Positions 1 through 5,444 of a stretch of DNA of 5,444 bases are shown one piece after another. Under the pieces are notes generated by a model. It made no database searches. It was not told the origin of the DNA and saw only the letters and a program-made list of their open reading frames with translations. The translations under genes and the position numbers were made by a program. Source of the stretch: Caldisericaceae bacterium (GTDB lineage Bacteria; Caldisericota; Caldisericia; Caldisericales; Caldisericaceae). The stretch covers positions 1-5,444 of the forward strand of contig JAGHAO010000176.1 of assembly GCA_021161495.1 (NCBI GenBank), written 5' to 3'. The stretch's first letter is position 1, and every line of letters begins with the position of its first letter.

Positions 1-1
1 T

Positions 2-967
2 CTTGCAGGAACATGGCGCTATTATGTGGCGTTGGAGTTGCAATCTGCATTTAAAGATGAGTATAAGAAAGATTTGGCTAAAAGAGAGGAAAAGAAAGAT
101 AATATAAAAGAACTTTTTAATAATCCAAAAGATTGGATGAAAAATTTCTCAGGAAATAGATTCGCAAGGATTAAATGTGCAGGTCAAGACGAAGAGCCTC
201 AAAAGACGTTAGATGAAAGCAAAAGTATCAATACCGGCCATTGCGGGCATTGTATTGTTTGTAAAGCATTTGGGTATTCAAAAAAAGACAAATCATGGCA
301 AGGAATGCTTTTTTTCTCCGATTTGAATATTGTATTCTTCCCTGTGTATACAAGATTTGGTGTAAGGTGGATAACGTCCAAAAGAATTTTGAAGGAAGCA
401 GGATTGTTGAGTGGTAAGAAGAATTCAGATTCCGCACCTAATAATATTGTTTTTGTTTCCGAAGAGATAGAAAGTGGAAAACAACGTGTTATAAATTTGG
501 GTTGGTTGAATTTGCCGTATGAAGTGAAAGAAAAAGAATTTAATATTAATCTCGAAGAGGTTAACTCCGATGATTTTAAACTCGTCCCGAAAGATATTGT
601 TATTGTTCCTGACAGTCTGATTTCGCAAATAATAAATTCCAACCTCGAAGTAAGGACGTCCGTTTCGATAGATCCGATAACCGGAGCAGCAAAAGAAGGC
701 GCACTGTTTACCTCCGAGGCGATTCCTCGCGGAACGGTATTTTACGGAAAGATAAGGCTTTTTGACAAAAAATATCTCGGTATCGAAAATGATTTGCCGG
801 ATGCGGAGTTAATTTGGAAAGCACTCGAAGATGCAAAGAAATATTATGAGATTTTCGGTATCGGTGGAATGACAACGCGCGGTTTCGGTAGGATGAAAGT
901 TTGGTTAAAGGAAATCTCCGACAAAAAAGGGGGTAAAGAAAATGACGCAGGAAAGCAAGACAAATAA
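2..967 (+). CDS. cmr4: Type III CRISPR RAMP protein, Cmr4-like (Cas7 family), 5' partial
   Basis: Backbone subunit that in type III complexes polymerises along the crRNA and cuts target RNA. The frame is open to the left edge. A GTG at 26 could be read as a start, but the codons before it give LAGTWRYY, which fits the RAMP motif following the first beta strand (SSLKGxxR-like), so the true start lies outside and the N-terminus, including the expected catalytic Asp loop, is missing. Counting from GTG 26: a highly charged stretch at 8-30, a Cys/His cluster HCGHCIVC at 72-79, the Cmr4-like segment FFSDLNIVFFPV (96-107) with WITS at 115-118, the RAMP segment IDPITGAAKEGALF (215-228) and the glycine-rich loop GIGGMTTRGFGRM (278-290). 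FFSDLNIVFFPV favours Cmr4; the Cys cluster before FG and the IDPITG segment also recall Csm3, so Cas7 family is firmer than the exact name. The 3' end overlaps the next gene by 26 nt. Confidence 0.78.
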   Translation, partial: LAGTWRYYVALELQSAFKDEYKKDLAKREEKKDNIKELFNNPKDWMKNFSGNRFARIKCAGQDEEPQKTLDESKSINTGHCGHCIVCKAFGYSKKDKSWQGMLFFSDLNIVFFPVYTRFGVRWITSKRILKEAGLLSGKKNSDSAPNNIVFVSEEIESGKQRVINLGWLNLPYEVKEKEFNINLEEVNSDDFKLVPKDIVIVPDSLISQIINSNLEVRTSVSIDPITGAAKEGALFTSEAIPRGTVFYGKIRLFDKKYLGIENDLPDAELIWKALEDAKKYYEIFGIGGMTTRGFGRMKVWLKEISDKKGGKENDAGKQDK

Positions 968-1328
968 AAAGTCGATTGATGCTTTAATAAATAAATTAGC
1001 GTATGATTTTGTGCAAGGGATTACCGATAAAAAGCATTTAAACGAGATTGATAAGGCACTTGGCGTGCTTTCAAATGATGGTGTATATGCATACTTTGTT
1101 TATGTTGAAGCTAAAGGCATAGGAGACATTTTTTTGAATAAGATTAAGAGCCTTATCGATATTGTAGAAATTAATAAAGATGGAAAGAAGATTGAAGAAT
1201 TGAATCAAGATTACTTTCAAAAACTTTCCGAAGACCTTAATTCTCTTCTGTTCTTCCGCGACATTCTCGAAAAAATCCTGATTTATGCGCGGTATCATGC
1301 AAAAGCGTTGGGAGAAAAGAATGAGTGA
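942..1328 (+). CDS. cmr5: Small helical subunit of type III CRISPR complex, Cmr5-like
   Basis: 128 aa, the size range of the Cmr5/Cas11 small subunits that line the belly of type III-B complexes next to Cmr4. The predicted protein is almost entirely helical. Segment LGVLSNDGVYAYFVYVEAKG (residues 41-60) matches in layout the conserved Cmr5 stretch around a 'nGL..alaF' motif, and the C-terminal helix ends in ILIYARYHAKAL, which resembles Cmr5 C-termini. ATG 942 is preceded by AAGGGGG with about 8 nt spacing, and the gene begins inside the end of cmr4, implying translational coupling. It is the most AT-rich gene of the operon (roughly 30% GC over 961-1200 by hand count). Position between a Cmr4-like gene and another RAMP supports the call. 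Small subunits diverge fast, so the assignment rests on context and two short motifs. Confidence 0.68.
   Translation: MTQESKTNKKSIDALINKLAYDFVQGITDKKHLNEIDKALGVLSNDGVYAYFVYVEAKGIGDIFLNKIKSLIDIVEINKDGKKIEELNQDYFQKLSEDLNSLLFFRDILEKILIYARYHAKALGEKNE
1310..1314 (+). promoter_or_regulatory. Ribosome-binding site fixing the start of the third RAMP gene
   Basis: GGGAG lies 6 nt before ATG 1321. The longer in-frame alternative, ATG 1285, has no Shine-Dalgarno sequence and would overlap the upstream gene by 44 nt instead of 8, and the added 12 residues precede the first RAMP beta strand. The start at 1321 is therefore preferred. Confidence 0.7.
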
Positions 1329-2178
1329 AGAGAAAAGATATTTGCTGGTATTCGAACAAATTCAACCCATTCACATAGGTGCGGGAAGTTACGGAGTTGT
1401 CAACGAAACAAGAATTTTTATTCCGGGGTGGACTATGTGGGGAGCGTTAACCAATGCTTATTGCCGAATGATGGGCGAACACCCGAAAGAAAATGAAAAT
1501 CAAGGGTTGTTTAAAAAAATCACGTGCTTCTATCCTTCTTTTCATCCATCGGCCGGGAAGGATAATGAAAACGTTTTATTACCTGCGTTCAAAGGAGGGG
1601 AATTTCATCTGGGGCAATTTTCCGAGGACAGGTTCAGGGCAATGTTTGTTGACACCTTTGTTTCGACTGCAATCAATCCCGCTCACCGCTCCACAAAAGA
1701 CGAATCTTTGCACGAGATAAATATTGTTTTGCCGAAGGCTAAATCCGGTTATTCCGTAAATAGCAAAGAGCAGAGGCTTTATTGGATTGGAGCGGTGGAA
1801 ACCGGTGCTGATATTCCCGATGGAATGAAAATAGTTGTCGGGGGAGACGTAAGATACGGATTCGGCGAGATGATTCTAAAAGAAAAGAAAGAAACAGCAA
1901 AAAAATATTTTGATAAATGGTTATTCGAAGGAGCGGACGAAGTAATTTTGAGAAATTACCTTGCCGTTGGAAAACTTCAAAATGCAAAACTTGTCGAGGG
2001 AAAAACAGAAGTTGTTGTTGAATTGGAAGAGTCCCGGAAAGATGCAAATTTAAGAGTAACGGAGCCTGAGATGTGCTTTGCACCGGGGAGCAAGATAAAG
2101 ATAGATAAAAACGAGCAAGGTTCCATTCTTGTCGAAAAAGGAATTTTGACGAAGAAAGAAGCATCAAAGGCGACATAA
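1321..2178 (+). CDS. Type III CRISPR-associated RAMP superfamily protein, subunit unassigned
   Basis: 285 aa from ATG 1321, overlapping the upstream stop by 8 nt. It is likely a structural subunit of the crRNA-guided effector. RAMP features are clear: a first strand and loop YLLVFEQIQPIHIGAG (7-22), then IPGWTMWGALTNAY (34-47), equivalent to the usual IPGSSLKGALR segment, then INPAHRSTKDESLHEI (118-133), the place of the RAMP 'aIDr.tg.A.eg.LyE' pattern, and a glycine-rich loop VVGGDVRYGFGEM (172-184). About 100 residues follow the glycine-rich loop, with KYFDKWLFEG (195-204) and a charged, beta-rich tail; this is longer than a minimal RAMP. Its place after cmr4-cmr5 is where cmr6 often sits, but I do not see the Cmr6-typical FLDAYP-like motif. 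The N-terminal pattern also recalls Csm4 and Csx10, so Cas5- or Cas7-group membership stays open. RAMP membership is secure, the subunit name is not. Confidence 0.75.
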   Translation: MSEEKRYLLVFEQIQPIHIGAGSYGVVNETRIFIPGWTMWGALTNAYCRMMGEHPKENENQGLFKKITCFYPSFHPSAGKDNENVLLPAFKGGEFHLGQFSEDRFRAMFVDTFVSTAINPAHRSTKDESLHEINIVLPKAKSGYSVNSKEQRLYWIGAVETGADIPDGMKIVVGGDVRYGFGEMILKEKKETAKKYFDKWLFEGADEVILRNYLAVGKLQNAKLVEGKTEVVVELEESRKDANLRVTEPEMCFAPGSKIKIDKNEQGSILVEKGILTKKEASKAT

Positions 2179-2188
2179 GGAGTGTATA

Positions 2189-3184
2189 ATGCCTAAAAAG
2201 ACGATTTATGTGTTTTCGAGTGGGGAGTTAAAAAGGAAGCAGAATACGATTTATTTCGAAAAGCCGGACGGAACGAAAAAGTTTGTCCCTGTGGAGAATA
2301 CCGGCGAGATTTTGATTTTCGGCGAAGTTTCCGTAAACAAAAAACTCCTCGAATTTTTGTCGCAGAAAGAAATTTTGCTGCATTTCTTCAATCATTACGG
2401 GTATTACTCGGGCACGTTTTACCCACGCGAGCATTACAATTCAGGCTTTATGATTTTGAAGCAGAGCGAGCACTACCTCGACGAAGAGAAACGTCTAAAC
2501 CTCGCCAAAAAATTTGTGCGGGGCGCTTCGGCAAATATCACAAAAGTCTTGGAATATTACAATAGGCGCGGAGGAAACCTTTTGCAGTATCTCGCAAAAA
2601 TTCAGGAACTTTCCGAAAAGATAAAAGAGCAAAAAGACGTAAACAGTCTTATGGCGATAGAAGGGAATATGCGCTCCGTTTATTACGACAGTTGGAAAGA
2701 AATTATCAAAAACAAAGATTTTGAGATGGAAAAAAGAGAAAGGCGCCCGCCGAAAAATATGATAAACGCACTCGTAAGTTTCGGAAACTCCCTTGTTTAC
2801 ATCGAAGTTTTGAGGCAGATCTATCAAACGCATCTCGACCCCCGCATCGGTTATTTGCACTCGACAAACTTCCGCAGGTTCTCGCTGAATTTGGATGTTT
2901 CCGAAATTTTCAAACCGATCATTGTTGACAGAGTGATATTTTCTCTGATAAACAAGAAGATGCTCTCGAAGAAGCATTTTGCCAAAGAATTAAACGGCAC
3001 GTATCTGAACGACAAAGGCAGAATGATTTTTGTAAAAGAGTTCGACAGCAGGCTCCTTCAAACAATAAAATATCCGCAGATAGGTGATGTTTCTTACAAA
3101 CGGCTTATACGACTCGAACTTTACAAAATCGAAAAGCACCTTATGGGAGAAAAAGAGTACACACCTTTTGTTGCGAGGTGGTAA
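2189..3184 (+). CDS. cas1: CRISPR-associated endonuclease/integrase Cas1 (type I-B-like)
   Basis: Metal-dependent integrase that, with Cas2, inserts new spacers at the leader end of a CRISPR array. 331 aa, full family length. The N-terminal beta domain (about 1-75) begins with KKTIYVFSSGELKRKQNTIY, and the C-terminal helical catalytic domain follows. Likely metal ligands are visible: Glu158 in MAIEGNMR, His224 in GYLHS and Asp236 in NLDVSEIFKP, with Asp247 nearby; NALVSFGNSLVY (193-204) and RRPPKN (185-190) are family-typical. The overall pattern is that of Cas1 from type I-B loci, although the neighbours are type III subunits. AAGGAGTG just before ATG 2189 supports the start. The gene is complete with intact catalytic residues and looks functional. 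GC content seems higher than in cmr5. Confidence 0.97.
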   Translation: MPKKTIYVFSSGELKRKQNTIYFEKPDGTKKFVPVENTGEILIFGEVSVNKKLLEFLSQKEILLHFFNHYGYYSGTFYPREHYNSGFMILKQSEHYLDEEKRLNLAKKFVRGASANITKVLEYYNRRGGNLLQYLAKIQELSEKIKEQKDVNSLMAIEGNMRSVYYDSWKEIIKNKDFEMEKRERRPPKNMINALVSFGNSLVYIEVLRQIYQTHLDPRIGYLHSTNFRRFSLNLDVSEIFKPIIVDRVIFSLINKKMLSKKHFAKELNGTYLNDKGRMIFVKEFDSRLLQTIKYPQIGDVSYKRLIRLELYKIEKHLMGEKEYTPFVARW

Positions 3185-3448
3185 ATGTTTTTGATAACCG
3201 TTTACGATGTTGGGGAAAAGAGAGTTGCAAAGGTACTGAAAATTTGCAGAAAGTATTTGAATTGGGTGCAAAATTCCGTGCTCGAAGGGGAGATTACGAA
3301 AGCAAAGTTTGAGAAATTGAAGGCGGAATTAAAAGAAGCGATGGACGAGTCGGAAGACTCGGTGATTTTTTATATCTTACGGGATACGAAATATTCCGCT
3401 CGTGAAATCCTTGGTACAGAAAAGCAAAGTACAGACAATTTTATATGA
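3185..3448 (+). CDS. cas2: CRISPR-associated protein Cas2
   Basis: 87 aa ferredoxin-fold protein that forms the dimeric centre of the Cas1-Cas2 integration complex. The first strand is MFLITVYDVGEKR, with the conserved Asp8 after the strand; WVQNSVLEGEIT (27-38) and SVIFYIL (59-65) are standard Cas2 segments. The ATG follows the cas1 stop with no gap, and GAGGTGG (3175-3181) inside the end of cas1 is its ribosome-binding site, so translation is coupled. Length is normal and nothing appears truncated. It is the last recognisable cas gene on this side, with neither cas4 nor cas6 beside it. Confidence 0.96.
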   Translation: MFLITVYDVGEKRVAKVLKICRKYLNWVQNSVLEGEITKAKFEKLKAELKEAMDESEDSVIFYILRDTKYSAREILGTEKQSTDNFI

Positions 3449-3502
3449 GAGTTAATTTACGAGGTTTATTTATTAACAAAAATCTATAAGGCGGGGTGAA
3501 TT

Positions 3503-3670
3503 ATGGAAAGAGAACTTAATGCGCTTATAAGTGAAGTCAGAGAAACAAACAAGCTCTTAAAGGGAATAGCCAGGGATATTAACAACATCTCAGCCAATTT
3601 GATTGTATTTGTACAACTGGAGCACGAAACAGCAAAAAAGATAGAAATAATTATGAGAAAAATGGGATAG
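3503..3670 (+). CDS. Small hypothetical protein, helical/coiled-coil, downstream of cas2
   Basis: 55 aa ORF, ATG 3503 to TAG 3670. I do not recognise a family. It is preceded by TAAGGCGGGGTGA (3487-3499), which closely resembles the extended anti-SD complement TAAGGAGGTGA, so it is probably translated. The product starts MERELNALISEVRETNKLL and ends AKKIEIIMRKMG; it contains no Pro, Cys or Trp, few Gly, and heptad-like spacing of Leu/Ile/Val, consistent with one or two amphipathic helices and oligomerisation. It lies 54 nt after cas2 on the same strand with no clear terminator between, so it may share the CRISPR transcript. A role in CRISPR function is not shown; it could equally be an unrelated small protein. 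Confidence 0.6.
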   Translation: MERELNALISEVRETNKLLKGIARDINNISANLIVFVQLEHETAKKIEIIMRKMG

Positions 3671-3872
3671 GTTAAATCTGCCGTATAAATGTTAGAGATT
3701 GGAGATTTTTATAAGTGCTTTCACACGATTTTTATCAGGGAAAGATGCTGATGGATTTGGGTCTTATTTTTGTGTTAAGGAACATCGTGAATAAAATTTT
3801 GGAAGCGATCTGCTTTTAGATAATAATTGCAAAGATAATAAAAGATGTTAAACTCCAAACACGAGGAGAATA
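3671..3872 (+). other. Intergenic region before the lipoprotein gene, with weak promoter candidates
   Basis: About 200 nt with no convincing gene, no direct repeats and no CRISPR-like units. Two weak sigma70-type candidates can be proposed: TTGTGT (3770-3775) with 16 nt to TAAAAT (3792-3797), and TTGCAA (3827-3832) with 16 nt to TAAACT (3849-3854). Either would place a promoter for the lipoprotein gene here, but the -35 matches are poor. Short peptide-like frames are present at 3689-3794 and 3715-3819 but lack good support. Confidence 0.3.
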
Positions 3873-5021
3873 ATGGCAAAAAGATTGCTTAGACTGATAA
3901 CTATTGTTTTGGTGATTGCAATTTTCGGCGCAGGCTGTGGAAAAACGGCAGACGGCACGAAACCCGTAAACAATGGTAAAGTAAAAATAAGAAAGGTTTA
4001 TTTCCAAACCGAAAAATTCGACAAGTTCAAACTGCCGAAAAATGATAAAAGATACTATGAGATCGGTTCCCTGTCAGTATTCGGAAACACGGCGGTTTTC
4101 TCTTCCGGTTCCGGAGAGATGACAAAAGAAAATGCTCCCTGTCTCTCTCTGGAAAACTACCTTACGGTTTATGACATAGAAAAGGGGGAAGTAAACTCCG
4201 TTCTGAAAGCAGATGAAGGGTTTTACCAGATATGCAATACGGCGGTAAATTCGGATTGGATTGTATTCGAAGAAATAAAAAACATAGTCGGAATCCCGGG
4301 AAGAGTTTATGCAATCAATAGAAAAACCAGTGAAAAGAAATTGGTCTATTCCGTAGGAAACAAATCTTCCCCGGTGAAAGAAACGTTTGTGAACCCTCCG
4401 TTTCCACATCAAATCATTTTGCACAAAAACTGTATATACATACCGCTTACAAAAGGAAACGAAAGCAAAATCGTAAAGGTGGATTTACACTCGCTTAAAG
4501 CGGAAACCGTATTTTACAGAAAAGGAGGAGGATGCATATTCTCCGTAAGCAGCAACGACAGGTATATCGCAATTGATTATGCGGAAAACGGAAAATCCGA
4601 AATACTGCTTTACGATTTCGGCACGGGTTTAACCAAAAAATTGATTGAAACGGACATATTCCCCGTTGAATTGCAGGAAACACAATTTCCCTTAATAACG
4701 GACGATAATTGCATTGTTCTGGAAAAATGCACGAATTTGAACTGCAAAGAGAATGAGATTATCGTATTTCCCGTAAATAACCCCGATAAAATAAAAACTT
4801 ATAACCTGAATATGATAAATCTCTGTTCGTCCGGAAATTACATTGCAGGAACAGGATTTCAAGATGTTTACGTAATAAACAGAAAAGCAAACGTTATAAC
4901 GGATATTGAAAACTTAAATGGAAATTATTTGTGTATGAAAAAAGACACCTTATTTGTGATACTTCCGAGGATCGGCGGTGCCGAGGTGATTTATGCAAAC
5001 GTTGTGAAAGGAGGTTTCTGA
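3873..5021 (+). CDS. Predicted lipoprotein with beta-propeller-like repeats, function unknown
   Basis: 382 aa. Residues 1-21 form a signal peptide with basic MAKRLLR, a hydrophobic core ITIVLVIAIF and a lipobox-like GAGC, giving lipidated Cys22; Gly at -3 is less usual than Leu. It should be exported and anchored in a membrane. The mature part consists of repeated segments of about 40-50 residues, roughly 61-112, 116-160, 178-215, 219-258, 263-311, 313-347 and 350-380. Several carry the propeller-blade pattern of a buried strand, then a Tyr/Asp strand and a turn: LTVYDIEKGE, VYAINRKTSEK, IVKVDLHSLK, ILLYDFGTG, VYVINRKAN. This suggests a six- or seven-bladed propeller of the WD40/TolB-like kind, usually a binding scaffold. 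No enzymatic motif is seen. GAGGAG (3863-3868) lies 4 nt before ATG 3873. The gene is probably independent of the cas operon. Ligand and pathway are unknown. Confidence 0.8.
   Translation: MAKRLLRLITIVLVIAIFGAGCGKTADGTKPVNNGKVKIRKVYFQTEKFDKFKLPKNDKRYYEIGSLSVFGNTAVFSSGSGEMTKENAPCLSLENYLTVYDIEKGEVNSVLKADEGFYQICNTAVNSDWIVFEEIKNIVGIPGRVYAINRKTSEKKLVYSVGNKSSPVKETFVNPPFPHQIILHKNCIYIPLTKGNESKIVKVDLHSLKAETVFYRKGGGCIFSVSSNDRYIAIDYAENGKSEILLYDFGTGLTKKLIETDIFPVELQETQFPLITDDNCIVLEKCTNLNCKENEIIVFPVNNPDKIKTYNLNMINLCSSGNYIAGTGFQDVYVINRKANVITDIENLNGNYLCMKKDTLFVILPRIGGAEVIYANVVKGGF
5007..5014 (+). promoter_or_regulatory. Strong ribosome-binding site at the end of the lipoprotein gene
   Basis: AAAGGAGG lies 7 nt before ATG 5022, which directly follows the lipoprotein stop (TGAATG at 5019-5024). 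This is close to an ideal Shine-Dalgarno arrangement for a coupled downstream gene, yet the frame it serves closes after 22 codons. Confidence 0.7.
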
Positions 5022-5090
5022 ATGCTACATAGCAATTATTATACGACTTGTTTGGTTGCAGAGTTCGATAAAGATCTGGAATTTAGTTAA
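5022..5090 (+). CDS. 22-codon ORF after the lipoprotein, possibly the remnant start of a lost gene
   Basis: ATG 5022 to TAA 5088-5090 encodes a 22 aa peptide beginning MLHSNYY and ending KDLEFS. The strong ribosome-binding site and the TGAATG junction with the lipoprotein gene argue that it is translated. The peptide has no recognisable motif. After the stop the same frame continues open to a TAA at about 5169 (GNVSFARYEKIG onwards), so this may be the start of a formerly longer gene interrupted by mutation. Alternatively it is a genuine tiny peptide or a chance ORF. Confidence 0.35.
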   Translation: MLHSNYYTTCLVAEFDKDLEFS

Positions 5091-5103
5091 GGAAACGTAA
5101 GTT

Positions 5104-5320
5104 TTGCAAGATACGAAAAAATCGGTAAAAATCTTTGCATTCGGTTTAATTTCAATATTCCTTTCGGCATAATCTAACTTTGCTGGGAAGATTATCTTTC
5201 AGATTGCGGAAGAAACGGTTTTAATTTTACTCGCTCTACGGAAACTCCACTATTTTCGGAGTTTATCCGGATAAATATTACATAAACCTTGTTCTTAACA
5301 TAAAAATGTTTATAACTCTG
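5104..5320 (+). pseudogene. Possible decayed gene for an exported or membrane protein
   Basis: From TTG 5104, with AAGGAAA at 5089-5095 upstream, the frame reads as a signal-peptide-like sequence, QDTKKSVKIFAFGLISIFLSA, then a TAA at 5170-5172. In the same frame it continues as SNFAGKIIFQIAEETVLILL up to about 5230. The protein-like reading then moves to the next frame as YGNSTIFGVYPDKYYINLVL. Joining these needs one stop readthrough and one frameshift, which is typical of an eroded gene. No family is recognised and each piece is short, so chance cannot be excluded. An imperfect hairpin at 5239-5269 lies inside. Confidence 0.3.
5289..5316 (+). promoter_or_regulatory. Weak sigma70-type promoter candidate before the right-edge ORF
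   Basis: TTGTTC (5289-5294) and TATAAC (5311-5316) are separated by 16 nt. The -10 element matches the consensus at five of six positions, the -35 at only three. It would give a leader of about 40 nt before ATG 5365. The surrounding DNA is AT-rich, so such matches arise easily. Confidence 0.25.
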
Positions 5321-5364
5321 CATTATTACTGTTCAATTTCTGTCTTACAAGGAGAAATGCGTAA

Positions 5365-5444
5365 ATGCCTGTATATGCGAAATTTTATTTAAGGGGTATA
5401 TTTACACCAAAACCATCGATTTTTGCTTCTAAAATGCGTAAAAA
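5365..5444 (+). CDS. Possible start of an unknown gene, cut by the right edge
   Basis: ATG 5365 opens a frame that stays open for 26 codons to the window end, starting MPVYAKFYLRGIF and continuing PKPSIFASKMRK. AAGGAG (5349-5354) lies 10 nt upstream, somewhat long but usable. ATG 5357 is nearer to the site but its frame closes at TAA 5390-5392. The fragment is basic and has no recognised motif. It is too short to assign, and its reality depends on sequence beyond the window. Confidence 0.4.
   Translation, partial: MPVYAKFYLRGIFTPKPSIFASKMRK

Noticed and set aside
26..28. GTG 26 as the start of the Cmr4-like gene
   Set aside because: The frame is open to the left edge and the upstream codons encode a RAMP-like LAGTWRYY segment; RAMP N-terminal strands are missing if translation begins here.
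199..642. Minus-strand open frame of 147 codons opposite the Cmr4-like gene
   Set aside because: It lies wholly inside a recognised RAMP gene, has no ribosome-binding context and its product resembles no protein; it is a reading-frame shadow.
1285..1320. Upstream ATG 1285 as the start of the third RAMP gene
   Set aside because: It has no ribosome-binding site and overlaps cmr5 by 44 nt, whereas ATG 1321 has GGGAG at good spacing and an 8-nt overlap.
2495..2977. Minus-strand open frame of 160 codons opposite cas1
   Set aside because: The + strand encodes Cas1 with intact catalytic residues throughout; the minus frame is a by-product of its codon composition.
3451..3477. Inverted repeat GTTAAT / ATTAAC after cas2 as a terminator
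   Set aside because: Only six AT-rich pairs with a 15-nt loop and no T-run; too weak to stop transcription.
3715..3819. 34-codon ORF from GTG 3715 in the intergenic region
   Set aside because: GGAG lies 10 nt upstream, but the ORF is short, AT-driven and competes with other equally plausible short frames; nothing supports it as a gene.

Overview
The window looks bacterial: moderately AT-rich DNA, strong Shine-Dalgarno sequences, tightly packed or overlapping genes all on the + strand, and a lipoprotein signal peptide. The Cas1 resembles the form found with type I-B loci of Firmicutes, Thermotogae and similar thermophile-rich lineages. I cannot name a species or a phylum from the sequence alone.

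Positions 2-3448 are the 3' part of a type III CRISPR-Cas operon. In order it holds the end of a Cmr4-like backbone RAMP (Cas7 family, cut by the left edge), a small Cmr5-like helical subunit, a third RAMP protein that I cannot assign to a named subunit, then cas1 and cas2. Junctions are an overlap of 26 nt, an overlap of 8 nt, a gap of 10 nt and a gap of 0 nt, so the five genes are almost certainly co-transcribed. The first three genes would contribute to a crRNA-guided RNA-targeting complex. Cas1 and Cas2 would form the spacer-integration complex. The Cas10 subunit, Cmr1, Cmr3 and any Cas6 are not here; if present they should lie left of the window. No CRISPR array is visible.

Positions 3449-3872 hold a 55-codon ORF (3503-3670) with a good ribosome-binding site and a helical, coiled-coil-like product, followed by about 200 nt with no convincing gene. 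Positions 3873-5021 encode a predicted lipoprotein with beta-propeller-like repeats, probably on the cell surface or in the periplasm and unrelated to CRISPR function. From 5022 to 5364 the sequence looks eroded: a near-perfect ribosome-binding site leads into only 22 codons, followed by stop-interrupted frames that still read like a signal peptide and a membrane or exported protein. A new ORF may start at 5365 and run off the right edge.

The parts most worth a second look are the unassigned third RAMP, the small ORF directly behind cas2, and the broken coding tail after the lipoprotein. Nothing here proves a new system: the core reads as a variant type III-B-like locus with its own adaptation genes.
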